This document shows, in pieces, positions 21,921-31,501 of a stretch of DNA of 64,000 nucleotides. Within the stretch, counting starts at the first letter, position 1. Each line of letters opens with the position of its first letter. The notes beneath the pieces were generated by a model that saw nothing but the letters and a program-made list of their open reading frames with translations, made no database searches and was not told the origin of the DNA. Made by a program: the position numbers and the translations under genes. Origin of the DNA: Macrosoma leucophasiata (taxonomy: Eukaryota; Arthropoda; Insecta; Lepidoptera; Hedylidae); contig JAWQUS010000010.1 in NCBI GenBank assembly GCA_036365455.1, forward strand, positions 22,430,501 through 22,494,500, read 5' to 3'.

Positions 21921-22126
21921 ACTACGTATAGAATGGACACTTCGATGTCTCGCCCGATTTCCCGATTTTCCTCACCCAACCTCCTCACCTCTAATGGGCG
22001 ACGTTTGGTATTCTCTACGTGCTACGCACACAGGTGCACGTGTAAATACACGTCACTGATTGATGTCTGTGTAATAGAGCCAAATTAAGCGTTTGTATGG
22101 AATTTTGGCGGAGTGTCCGCGGTGTG
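21921..22126 (+). repeat. Repeat family C copy 2
   Basis: Complete: ACTACGTATAGAATGGACAC, CACCCAACCTCCTCACC, GTGCTACGCACACAGGTGCA, TAAATACACGTCACTGATTG, GTGTCCGCGGTGTG. Confidence 0.8.
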
Positions 22127-22170
22127 GCTTTGTCCAGCAGTGGCCATCTTTCGGCTTCCGTGATGAGGTA
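22127..22170 (+). mobile_element. LINE-type 3' end joined to repeat C
   Basis: TTTGTCCAGCAGTGGCCATC, TTTCGGCTTCCGTGATGAGG: the RTE-like 3' end seen at 19665 and 53285. Confidence 0.55.
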
Positions 22171-22250
22171 AGTACCAGTGTCCAGGTACACGTCCATTTC
22201 CACTGTTGATTATCCTGATAGAAATTCAAAGATACGAGTATGTTGAGGAA

Positions 22251-22394
22251 TTAGGCCGAGATTCACAGACCGCACTATGACTTTACTTTCGAGCAAAGTA
22301 CGCTTCGAACTGTCAAAACCCATACATTTCTGACAGTTCTAAGCATACTTTGCTCAAAGTAAAGTCGTAGTGCGGTCTGTGAATCTCACCATTA
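22251..22394. mobile_element. Palindromic MITE, TSD TTA
   Basis: Element 22254-22391 is almost wholly an inverted repeat: GAGATTCACAGACCGCACTA against TAGTGCGGTCTGTGAATCTC, continuing through GACTTTACTTT and GCAAAGTA. TTA flanks both ends, fitting a PIF/Harbinger-type 3-bp target duplication. Confidence 0.8.
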
Positions 22395-22472
22395 GTTTTA
22401 GTTATACAACATAATTTTTATGATTGGGTAACCATTCGTATACTGATATAATATAATATATGTTGTTGCAAC

Positions 22473-22615
22473 TGAGACATAACACCTTAGGCCTCAGCAG
22501 TGGCAACGCATCTGCATTTTGACCTTGGTCTTTGTGTGTGTCTATAGGCTGCAGTCATCACTTACAATCAATGTGAACTGCATGCTTGTTTGCCACTACC
22601 GTAACATAAAAAAAA
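22473..22615 (+). repeat. Family A tail-half
   Basis: AACACCTTAGGCCTCAGCAG to the poly(A) tail. Confidence 0.75.
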
Positions 22616-22673
22616 CTTTATTATATTACCTACAAATTGAAATAAAAACGAAATTACGCAATCACATTACCAG

Positions 22674-23700
22674 TTCCACATCTGACCCATTAACAAACAA
22701 ACACTAATCCAATTACATCACGTTCAAAAGTTCCACAGTAATCACATACGTGACTACACAAACCTTGGAACAAATCACAACCAACTGTTGTACAAACTTG
22801 CCCCAAGTCACCCACTCCACTTCGGCCCGTAGTGATTTCACAAACAACGGTATATTTTGAACGGCCTTACGAACTTTGGCTGTAAGTCGTCCCCTGTTTA
22901 GGTCTGTCACGTACAGCTTGCTCAATTTAAGGGAAAGGCTCCTTTTTATTGGAGCAATGCTACAATTGTAGCAAGAACGATATTAATTTAATGTACACAA
23001 AATTGACTGAGTTTTCCGGTTCAATTCGTTCGCTCTAGCTCCCATTTTTATCTTTGGGAAGAAGTTTCCAAAACCTCTTTCTTAGCGGATGCTTGTATGA
23101 AAACAATTCTTTGTATGCTAAATTTTAGCGTGCACCGCTAAGTACGAGTAGCTTTAAGCAGTGCAGTTATATACCAGATAGTCACCTTTAAGTTTATTTA
23201 TGTCATATATCAGAATATCGCTTCCGTTTTCACATCGACCCGAGAACAAGCAAACACAAATCCAATTACATCACGTTCAAAAGTTCCACAGTTATCACAA
23301 ACGTGTCTACACAAATCTTGGAACAAATCACAACCGACTGTTGTACAAACTTGCCCCAAGTCACCCCTCCACTTCGGCCCGTAGTGATTTCACAAACAGA
23401 ACGGTATATTTTGAACGGCCTTACGAACTTTGGCCGTAAGTCGTCCCCTGTTTAGGTCACGTACCGCTCCCTAAATTTAAGGGAAACTCCTTATTTATGA
23501 CGCAACACTAGTGATATACATGTAAGCACGTTGACTACAAGTTTTCCCTTGAATTTCGTTTTTAATTAGTTTCCATTATTCGTTTTGGGGAGAAATTTGC
23601 AAAAATCTTTTCTTAGGTAGTTAGTCATCCGCTAAGTTTATACAATAATTGCTCTTTGTATGCCAAATTTTAACCTGCATCACCCAGAGGGTTGAGCAAT
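22674..23700 (+). repeat. 0.55-kb diverged tandem duplication
   Basis: Units 22674-23226 and 23227-23700 (offset 553). Both carry CAATTACATCACGTTCAAAAG, CTTGCCCCAAGTCACCC, CACTTCGGCCCGTAGTGATT, ACGGTATATTTTGAACGGCC and GTAAGTCGTCCCCTGTTTAGG. Conservation is strongest in the first 230 bp and fades afterwards. Indels between copies break any shared frame, so I do not call it coding. Confidence 0.8.
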
Positions 23701-24530
23701 TCGATAATGGTTCAGTCAGTGAAATTTTCTTTCTTATGTTAAAATACTGGGTCTCCAAAAAGTATGGTCAAGTCTCCGCCTTACGCATTTTCGATCAGGG
23801 TCACGTGTCCTGACCCGAGTTTAACATTTCTAACCCATCACAAAAAGTGCAAGGCGCTGAAGAAGTTTACACTTACAAATTTTAACTTTATTTCTGTCAC
23901 AAATTGTTAGAAAAACTTTTTCCCTAATAAAAGTGTACTCCTAATACAATCTAATTAAAAGTACACTTGTATACTTATAGTCTTTTGAGAGTACAAACAA
24001 AATAACTTTCAAGAATCATTACAACATCTTAGGTGATCCCAAGTTTCCTTTGATCAGAAAAACAATTGAAAGTATTGTAAACACTCCCGATACGAACTTT
24101 CGGCCAAAGCTTTTACGACTTATAAATGTTCAAAGCAACCAATAGCAACAAACGAAGTGGGGCCATAAATTCTAAATAATACCTCTCGTGGACTCGACCG
24201 CAGCCTTTGATACTGATATTTAGGTCGGATCTGGGTTCAATTTATAAAATTGTCTAGTACTGTAATGATGTTTTTTTTTGGTTTGTTTCACTCGAAATTG
24301 CTTGGTATATTGGTATACTTTTTTGTTTCAAATAAACTCCAACATCCGTCGAATTTATTTTGATTGTGCTGTTGTTTTTGAAGAGGCAAGCAGGGTTCTC
24401 TCTAATACGCGTGTACTGAGCCAAATAAATGAAATATTTCAAATTTGGAATAACGAATACCACTTTATTAATAAATTGTTATTAGTTAGCAGACTTCAAT
24501 TAAATACATATTAAATGTTTTGTAAATCTT
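23701..24530. other. No gene seen
   Basis: Contains CGCCTTACGCATTTTCGATC and a stretch (GTAGGTCAGATCTGTGTTCAATTT-like at 24218 and 25013) that recurs once at 25010-25060. Unassigned. Confidence 0.4.
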
Positions 24531-24533
24531 GCA

Positions 24534-24893
24534 GCGCGCATGGCTCCGTAGCTGGTGAAGATCGCAAGCGATCTACTCGGTTACGCATTACGGGCGCGGT
24601 CGGGTGTGTGACGGGTGACCGCTAGTGGCAAAATTAAAATGCGCGTTTCCGTGCTTCGGAGGGAACGTTAAGCCGTCATTCCCGTTTGCTATCGATAGAA
24701 AGAGGTAGTTAAACCATGTCGGAAGCCTTATGGGCGGTTTGAAACATCCGACAGCGGGTTGGCCACTAACCCGTATCTCCACCAACCCGCATTGGAGCAG
24801 CGTGGTGGAGTAAGCTACAGGCCCCCCCTCAAAAAGGGGAGAGACTCATGCCCAGCAGTGGGACGTATAATGGATTGCCATTATTAACAAATT
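24534..24893 (+). repeat. SINE family B, full length
   Basis: Head GCGCGCATGGCTCCGTAGCT to GCCATTATTAAC. Confidence 0.85.
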
Positions 24894-25218
24894 TCATTGG
24901 TATAATTCTTACCTAATTATTGTGAGCAGCCTACTACTGAATGCTTTTCTGAGGTATACAATACCAAAAAAATGTACTTACTTTTCGCAAATTCGAGGCT
25001 CCGCTTCTGAAATGTAGGTCAGATCTGTGTTCAATTTATAAAATTGTCTAGTACCGTTTCGTTTTTGTGTTGGTTTCATTCCAAATTTGTTGTGTATTTT
25101 GTTACTTGTAAACTGCAACGACAGATGTTTTCGGAGCTTATTGCTGCATTGCAGCTAACTTAATATGGTCGAGTGATTGTCACGTTAGTACATTAGTACA
25201 TAAATGTACATTTTTGTT
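24894..25218. other. No gene seen
   Basis: Nothing recognised except the 50-bp repeat shared with 24210-24265 (AATTTATAAAATTGTCTAGT). Confidence 0.4.
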
Positions 25219-25219
25219 T

Positions 25220-25508
25220 ACTGGTGGTAGAGCTCCAGTGACGGAGCTCGCGGGCGTAGGCACCACCGCATTACCTAATTTACTTGCCGCTAAATGGTAG
25301 TGTTCAGCACTATCGTGTTCCGGTCAGGTGGTAATGTACGGCCCTGTAATTTCCGGCACAGAGGCAAAACACCTTATGCCTCAGGGGTGGTAACGCATCT
25401 GCATTTTGGCCTTGGCCTTCATGTGGGTATCTATAGGCTGCAGTCATCACTTAACATCAATGTGAACTGCATGCTTGTTTGCCAGTTCCATAAAAAAAAA
25501 AAAAAAAA
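25220..25508 (+). repeat. Family A, full length
   Basis: Head ACTGGTGGTAGAGCTCCAGT to a 17-base A tail; among the best-preserved copies. Confidence 0.9.
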
Positions 25509-25540
25509 TCACACCCAGATTTATCAATTTTGCTTACATC

Positions 25541-25770
25541 TGATGACTGCAGCTAAAAACATGCAACTAAGCATTTAAACAAAAACTAGAGGACAAAATG
25601 CAAAAGTGATGAAATTTCTGAGACCTTAGATGTTATGTCTCTGTGATAGTTATTACGGGGCTCTATATTACCATCTCACTGGAACAAGATAGTATTGAAC
25701 ACTAATGTGGTGGCTGATAGATTAGGTAATGCGGTGGTGCCTACGCTCTCGAGTTCCTATATTGAAACTC
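25541..25770 (-). repeat. Family A, variant subfamily, diverged
   Basis: Shares GTGATAGTTATTACGGGGC and CTCTCGAGTTCCTA with 14636 and 62183. Confidence 0.7.
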
Positions 25771-25922
25771 TAACCCCCTTATTCATAAACGTACATTAGA
25801 TACATTTTAGCTATAGAATGCTTTGTCTTTGTCAGTTGCATTATCAAATGTGCAGGATAGAAAAAGACAAAGGAGAGATTAGCAACACTTTAGCTAAAAT
25901 ACGTTTATGAATAAGGAGGTAA
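25771..25922. mobile_element. MITE family J copy 2, TSD TAA
   Basis: Element 25774-25919 (146 bp), ends CCCCCTTATTCATAAACGTA and ACGTTTATGAATAAGGAGG, flanked by TAA. Near-identical to 8811-8953. Confidence 0.85.
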
Positions 25923-26434
25923 CAGTATACCTGAAAAACTGTTAGTGTATGCATGTAGGCATTTAATATACAGTTTTGTCTTTCGTGAAAAACCAGTAGA
26001 GAAATTATGTGCACATGCCAAATTAAAAGCCACTTGAATGCAAGCTCTTTAAAGTGATAAAAAAAATCCATATCCATACAGCCTTGAAGCTCTTCTTAGT
26101 ACAACAACGCTTTTACATTACAAACTCATAAAAATCCCTGCACAGTTTACCCTGCGTTAAAACCCTCCATCCTATAAGAGCCTCGTAATATTAAACAAGA
26201 GATTATGAAAACTCGAGCGATATTACGAAGCGTCATTAACCACATCATAAACTTTCACTTCTAATCAATCTCCAAGCGGTTTCTTATTAATTCCTCTGCA
26301 AAATCACCTTTGTAACAGGAGCAAAAAGATTTCGCCCATCATGCAACGTTCCAGTTTTTTGTATGCAGTACCATCGGTTCTCGTTTGATTTTCATATCGA
26401 CAAGTTTTTGTTTGGTTGCACGCTATTTAAGCAA

Positions 26435-26565
26435 ACTGCTGGTAGAACTCCAGTGACGGAACTCGCGGGCGTACGCACCACTGCATTACCTAATATACTT
26501 GCCGCTAAATAGTAGTGTTCAGCACTATCGTGTTCCGGTCAGGTGGTAATGTACGGCCCTGTAAT
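26435..26565 (+). repeat. Family A head-half (duplication copy 1)
   Basis: ACTGCTGGTAGAACTCCAGT to GGCCCTGTAAT, cut by the Helitron-like piece. Confidence 0.75.
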
Positions 26566-26747
26566 ATATAAAATTCTCGTGTCACAGTTTTCGTTGCCAT
26601 ACTCCTCCGAAACGGCTTGACCGATTTTGATGAAATTTTTTGTGCTTATCCGGTATCTATGAGAATCGGCCAACATCTATTTTTCATCACATTTTTGGAC
26701 TTTTTTATTTTCTAGGGCGATACGGAGTTTGCCGGGACAGCTAGTAA
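26566..26747 (+). mobile_element. Helitron-like piece, 5' truncated
   Basis: TAAAATTCTCGTGTCACAGT, CCGAAACGGCTTGACCGATT and 3' end GGGACAGCTAGTA, typical of lepidopteran non-autonomous Helitrons. Confidence 0.7.
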
Positions 26748-27058
26748 ACTAATAAAAATCCCTGCACAGTTTACCCTGCGTTAAAACCCTCCATCCTATA
26801 AGAGCCTCGTAATATTAAACAAGAGATTATGAAAACTCGAGCGATATTACGAAGCGTCATTAACCACATCATAAACTTTCACTTCTAATCAATCTCCAAG
26901 CGGTTTCTTATTAATTCCTCTGCAAAATCACCTTTGTAACAGGAGCAAAATGATTTCGCCCATTATGCAACGTTGCAGTTTTTTGTATGCAGTACCATCG
27001 GTTCTCGTTTGATTTACATATCGACAAGTTTTTGTTTGGTTGCACGCAATTTAAGTAG

Positions 27059-27862
27059 ACTGCTGGTAGAACTCCAGTGACGGAACTCGCGGGCGTAGGC
27101 ACCACCGCAACACACTTATATACTTTCCGCTAAATTGTAGTGTTCAGCACTATCGTGTTTCGGTCAGGTAGTAATGTACGGCCCTGTATTATCCGGCACA
27201 GAGGCATAAGGGTGACAAATCAACATGGAGCTATGCTGCGCTGTGCTATGTTTGGTCAACTCGCTCGTCTAATATTTTAATGAGGATACAAATAAACCAT
27301 GTTGTGCTGCGCTGTGTGAGGCTACGCTCTGTTTATAAACGCAGCAGTCTCGAGCGAGGCGCGCTACCCGCCGTGCTGAGCCGCGCTGTGCCGAACTGTG
27401 CTATGTTTTTTATGGAGCTCTGCCATGCTGCGCTGTGTCAAGCTATGCTAGGTTTGGAAACTATGTTGTAAAGTTTACGTTTTTTTGAAAATAGGGTCAT
27501 ATTTGACGAGATAAACGACTACACCAGCTGCTGATTACTTTATACTGAGCTAGATTGTTAAAAAAACGCTTAAGAAACAAGCTTAAGCATCGTTTAATTG
27601 TTAAAAAAACGTAGCTTAAGAAACACAGCGCAGTACAGCGCAGCATCGTTTAATTGTTAAAAAAACGAAGCTTAAAAAACACAGCACAGCATAGCGCAGC
27701 ATAGCTCGATGTGGATTTGTCACCCTAACACCTTGGGCCTCAGAAGTGGTAACGCATCTAAATTTTGACCCTTGATCTTTGTGTGGTGTCTTTAGGCTGC
27801 AGTCATCATTTACCATCAATGTGAACTGCATGCTTGTTTGCCACTTTCATGACATAAAAAAA
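27059..27862 (+). repeat. Family A, full length, split by a MITE (duplication copy 2)
   Basis: A sequence at 27059-27209 and 27729-27862; the join would be GAGGCATAA-CACC as in intact copies. Confidence 0.85.
27207..27728. mobile_element. 516-bp PIF/Harbinger-like MITE, TSD TAA
   Basis: Element 27210-27725, TIRs of about 35 bp (GGGTGACAAATC.ACAT.GAGCTATGCTGCGCT), flanked by TAA on both sides. The interior is packed with GCTGTGCTATG-like words on the left and their complements on the right, and has a 55-bp-period repeat of GTTAAAAAAACG...AGCTTAA at 27555-27690. No transposase. The 3-bp TWA target duplication indicates PIF/Harbinger. Confidence 0.85.
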
Positions 27863-28057
27863 TAATATGAGAGTGCGTCATGCTTGTTTTACAAATTTTC
27901 AAAAGTGTGGTCTTAAAAAATATAGCCATACGTTTGTATTTATCCTAAGCTTTAATCTTATAAACATTACTCATCTCGTTTACTACGGTACTTCAGCCTT
28001 TTATAAGAAATGGAATATTTTTTACCTATCATTTTATAAACGAATTGAAAATTATTT
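27863..28057. other. No gene seen
   Basis: Unrecognised. Confidence 0.4.
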
Positions 28058-28236
28058 TTATTTTTGTCATGAAGTGGCAAACAAACATACCGATCATATC
28101 GATGGTAACTGTAGCCTATAAAACAAGTATAGCCATTTTTAGGTCCAAGTTATTGGGCTTCTGTGCTGGTAATTACAGGGCCGTTATCACTTAACAGACT
28201 GACTGTAGTAGCTCCTCCACTAATGGCGGTATGATC
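28058..28236 (-). repeat. Diverged family A copy
   Basis: GAAGTGGCAAACAAACATACCG, GGCTTCTGTGCTGGTAATTAC, AGGGCCGT; many substitutions. Confidence 0.6.
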
Positions 28237-28750
28237 CATACATCTCTCGTCATAGCATTCTTGGGCAACCCTCACTGTGCAATATAAATGTTGTAATATT
28301 TATCAAAATGTTTGTTTCGAGACTTTCGAGATAGAGAACGCGTAGTAGGAGTCCCTTAATCCCGTCAGCAGGCGGTCTGCCTGGGAACTCATTAACGGCA
28401 AAATAAAAAAAGGTTTTATTACATATTTTTATTTGACGTAGGAACTCCTATGCGCTTAGGTGTTTATACGTTAAATGCAATGGTTTAATTATTCGTTTTT
28501 GTTCAAGCGGTTCTTTTGATTGTTACAACTGATTTAATAATGCGAATTTAATTTTATTTGCATATTGTACTTTGTTATTTGGTAAGCGATGACCTCTAAT
28601 TCTTTACTGATATTTGATTTAACTGTCTTAAAACAAAGGTTTCAAAAAACTTAATTATGAAAAAAACGGAGTGCCGGCAGAAACAAAAACTTATTTACTT
28701 ATTTATTTATGAATGTTGGGCATTTTTGACCACCAACAGAGAATATGTAT
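28237..28750. other. No gene seen
   Basis: Unrecognised. Confidence 0.4.
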
Positions 28751-28954
28751 TACTACGTATAGAATGGACACTTCGACGTCCCGCTCGATTTCCCCGCCTC
28801 ACCCAACTTCCTCCCTCTTATATATCGACGTTTGGTATTCTCTACGTGCTACGCACACAGGTGCACGTGTAAATACACGTCACTGATTGATGGCTGTGTA
28901 ATAGAGACCAAATTAAGCATTTGTATGGAATTTTGGCGGAGTGTCCGCGGTGTG
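28751..28954 (+). repeat. Repeat family C copy 3
   Basis: Full length: TACTACGTATAGAATGGACA to GTGTCCGCGGTGTG. Confidence 0.8.
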
Positions 28955-29118
28955 CCACCACCGCTGAGACTGTCTGATCTGTGCTAAAAATAGCTGAGGC
29001 ATGCATTACTGAATTCACGGAAAATCTTGAACACTGTAATTTTGTGGTAGACAGATCAGTATCCAACAATTCTTTGCTTTCGACCTGTAGAACCTGTTCG
29101 TGTCTGACCGGTAGAATG

Positions 29119-29235
29119 TTAAAATGATTTAGAAATTAAAGAAAAAGCGTAAAGAAAAATTTGACTTCGGGCAGGAATCGAACCTGCGACCTAAGGGTAA
29201 CCAGTTCAGCCGCTTTACCACTAAGCTAGCGAAGC
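29119..29235 (-). repeat. tRNA-headed repeat (family P)
   Basis: Minus strand 29235-29160: acceptor GCTTCGC/CCGAAGT (6 of 7 pairs), D stem GCTT/AAGC, T arm GCAGG-TTCGATT-CCTGC; the anticodon stem does not pair. A tail with AAATTTTTCTTTACGC follows. Repeat head, not a working tRNA. Confidence 0.65.
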
Positions 29236-29470
29236 GCGCATGGCCCAGCGGCTGGTGTAGATCGTAAGCGATCTGCTCGGTTAAGCACTACGGGCGCGGT
29301 CGGGTAGTGTGATGGGTGACTGCTAGTGGAAAATTAAATGCGCATTTCCGTGCTTCGGAGGGCACGTTAAGCCGTCGGTCCCGGTTGCTCTCGATAAATA
29401 GCAGTCGTTAAACTTTGTCGGAGGCCTTACGGGCGGTTTGAAAAGATCCGACAGTGGGTTGGCCACTAAC
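29236..29470 (+). repeat. SINE family B, tail missing
   Basis: GCGCGCATGGCCCAGCGGCT to GGGTTGGCCACTAACC, wedged between two family P pieces. Confidence 0.8.
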
Positions 29471-30117
29471 CGATTTGACCGATTTTATAACCGATTTAAT
29501 TTCCTTAATTTCTAAAGTTTACACGCATGTGTTATTGCGAAAAATAACTAGTACAAATGTTAAAATGTACATTAAAAGCAGATTAGAGTATATAATTCAT
29601 AATTTTATTTTTATAAATCTTTGTAGATTACATTAGCCACTTGGCCTCAACTATGCTAAATTATTTCGCTTTTGAATACCCCATATTTTATGTTATTTTT
29701 TCAGCATCGTACAAAAAAAAATATACGAATTTCATCCAACTTTTAGTATTCTATATTTCAAGTAGAATAAACAAATCATTATAAATTCAAAACAGCTGTT
29801 AGCGAGCAATATTGCATTGTTTCAGCTTTAAATGTAACAGAACACAGTTTGAAGCATAAGGCTTTGCAGGAATACCCGGTATTGTGAAATTTTGCTGAGA
29901 CTTCTTTACACTGTTACTTATTTCTTGTTGTATTACTTCTACTTATGGATATATGAGTATTATAATTATAATAATAATAAATAATAACCACTGGTAGCTT
30001 GGACCCTGTTCCCGCTGCCGGCGGCAAGCTGTTTGTTATTTTTTATATATATATTTGTTTTTGATATTTATATATGTAAAAAAATATAAAATGAGTTCGA
30101 AAATAAATGAGTGAAAT
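29471..30117. other. No gene; family P tail at 29500-29550
   Basis: TTAATTTCTAAAGTTTACAC and CATGTGTTATTGCGAAAAAT match the P tail at 34665-34710. The remainder is unrecognised. Confidence 0.5.
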
Positions 30118-30178
30118 AAATAATAATGGCAACCTATTATACGTCCCACTGCTGGGCACGAGTCTCTCCCCTTTTTCT
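30118..30178 (-). repeat. SINE family B 3' end fragment
   Basis: AATGGCAACCTATTATACGT to GAGTCTCTCCCC; breaks off into a hairpin. Confidence 0.7.
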
Positions 30179-30225
30179 TTTGGTTTCACACAGCCAAAGT
30201 ATGGCTGTGTGAAACCAAAAGAAAA
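30173..30225. repeat. 53-bp perfect hairpin
   Basis: 24-bp perfect arms (TTTTCTTTTGGTTTCACACA then GCCA, and its complement) around loop AAGTA. Confidence 0.95.
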
Positions 30226-30255
30226 GGCACTCAAGTCAGATATTTTATTTTATTT

Positions 30256-30646
30256 ATTTTACTCGGGAAGCGCGCATTGCCCGGCGGCTGGTGTAGATCT
30301 TAAACGATCTACTCGGTTAAGCACTACGGGCGCAGTCGGGTAGTGTGATGGGTGACCGCTAGTGGCAAATTAAAATGCGCGTTTCCGTGCTTCGGAGGGC
30401 ACGTTAAGCCGTCGGTCCCGGTTGCTATCGATAGATAGCAGTCGTTAAACCTTGTTGGTGGCCTTATGGGCGGTTTGAAAAACATCCGACAGCGGGTTGG
30501 CCACTAACCCACCCACCTCCACCAATCCGCATTGGAGCAGCGTGGTGGAGTAAGCTCCAGGCCTCCCCCAAAAAAGGGGAGAGACTCGTGCCCATTAGTG
30601 GGACGTATAATGGGTTGCCATTATTATTATTTATTATTTTACTCGG
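30256..30646 (+). repeat. SINE family B, full length, with 11-bp TSD
   Basis: Element 30267-30635 flanked by ATTTTACTCGG at 30256-30266 and 30636-30646. The target duplication and (ATT)n tail show insertion by target-primed reverse transcription. Confidence 0.9.
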
Positions 30647-30915
30647 AAAACAAACAAATAGTTAGAATAATTAAATAACAATTGTTGCAACAGGTGCTGC
30701 AACACTGATACGATAAGTCCTATTCTAGAGTGCTATTCAGCATCCCTTAGAAGGTTCACGCTCCCAAAATTCGGGAGCAGACAGTCCCGACGAAAAAAGT
30801 AATCCTTGACCCCCGAACCATCCCTCGCTCTGATGCGCCTTACGTGCGGAGTGAACGGATGATTATTCAGTTACAGAGTGCTATTACGAACTACGAGTTT
30901 AACAATCTTTCTTAC
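30647..30915. other. No gene seen
   Basis: Unrecognised; small hairpin GCTCCC/GGGAGC near 30750. Confidence 0.4.
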
Positions 30916-30917
30916 TA

Positions 30918-31207
30918 ACGTAACTTCACGCCTGTAATCCCCAAAGGGGTAGGCAGAGATAAATGCATGCATTCAAGCATACATGCAACACCCACGATTC
31001 GTCGGTTAGGCTTTTGGCCCATGTAACAGGTGGCGAGCCTGTTGACATCTCCGGGCACATTACCTAACTTCGAATTACTGGGAAATTTCCAGAAAATTGA
31101 AAACTTATTTGACTGACACCATTATCTCTGATGGCCCCTTACCCGGGAATCGAACCCAGGACCTCAGCGTAGTAGTAGCGGCCTGCTACCACTAGGCTAC
31201 TGAGGCA
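30918..31207 (-). repeat. tRNA-derived SINE (family O), near full length
   Basis: On the minus strand 31206-31133 has an A box (TAGCCTAGTGGTAGCAGG) and a B box (GGTTCGATTCC) in tRNA spacing, but acceptor ends do not pair. The body runs on to TACAGGCGTGAAGTTACG. Related copies: 42175-42357 and 45935-46080. Confidence 0.75.
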
Positions 31208-31501
31208 GTTTTTCTTTCTATTTAGGTTAATATGTTCTACAATCGATGCAGAATAAACAGAAAAAAAGCATTGTAAAATAAAATATCCTGTATAACACCA
31301 AGATCGGTAACGGCACAGTAACAACGTAATAAAGTAATCGGTAACTTTGCTAATTTTCATCAGACTGAACGTAGGTGTACCAAGAACGAGAGCCAAGCTG
31401 CCAAACTAGGCCAACAAGAGCATTTAATTAATTTTTAATTGATTTCAGAACTTCACGGTTGGCACACTCCTCATGGTTGTTATGATGGACGATATTAAAA
31501 C
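31208..31501. other. No gene seen
   Basis: Unrecognised A+T-rich spacer. Confidence 0.4.

Larger units (their letters stand above)
26122..27206 (+). repeat. 0.45-kb segmental duplication around a Helitron-like piece
   Basis: 26122-26565 and 26746-27190 (offset 624) are nearly identical, from ATAAAAATCCCTGCACAGTT to the CCCTGTA segment of a family A head. I count only about ten differences. A Helitron-like piece (26566-26745) separates them. Confidence 0.9.

Noticed and set aside
22713..22925. Coding exon on the minus strand in the 0.55-kb duplication
   Set aside because: The second copy has a 2-bp insertion and a 1-bp deletion within the same stretch, so the frame is not maintained.
27280..27471. 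Short plus-strand protein inside the MITE
   Set aside because: Arises from the GCTGTGCTATG-like repeats of the MITE interior.
31133..31206. Functional tRNA gene on the minus strand
   Set aside because: A and B boxes are good but the acceptor ends do not pair and a SINE body follows; a decayed copy is at 42290.
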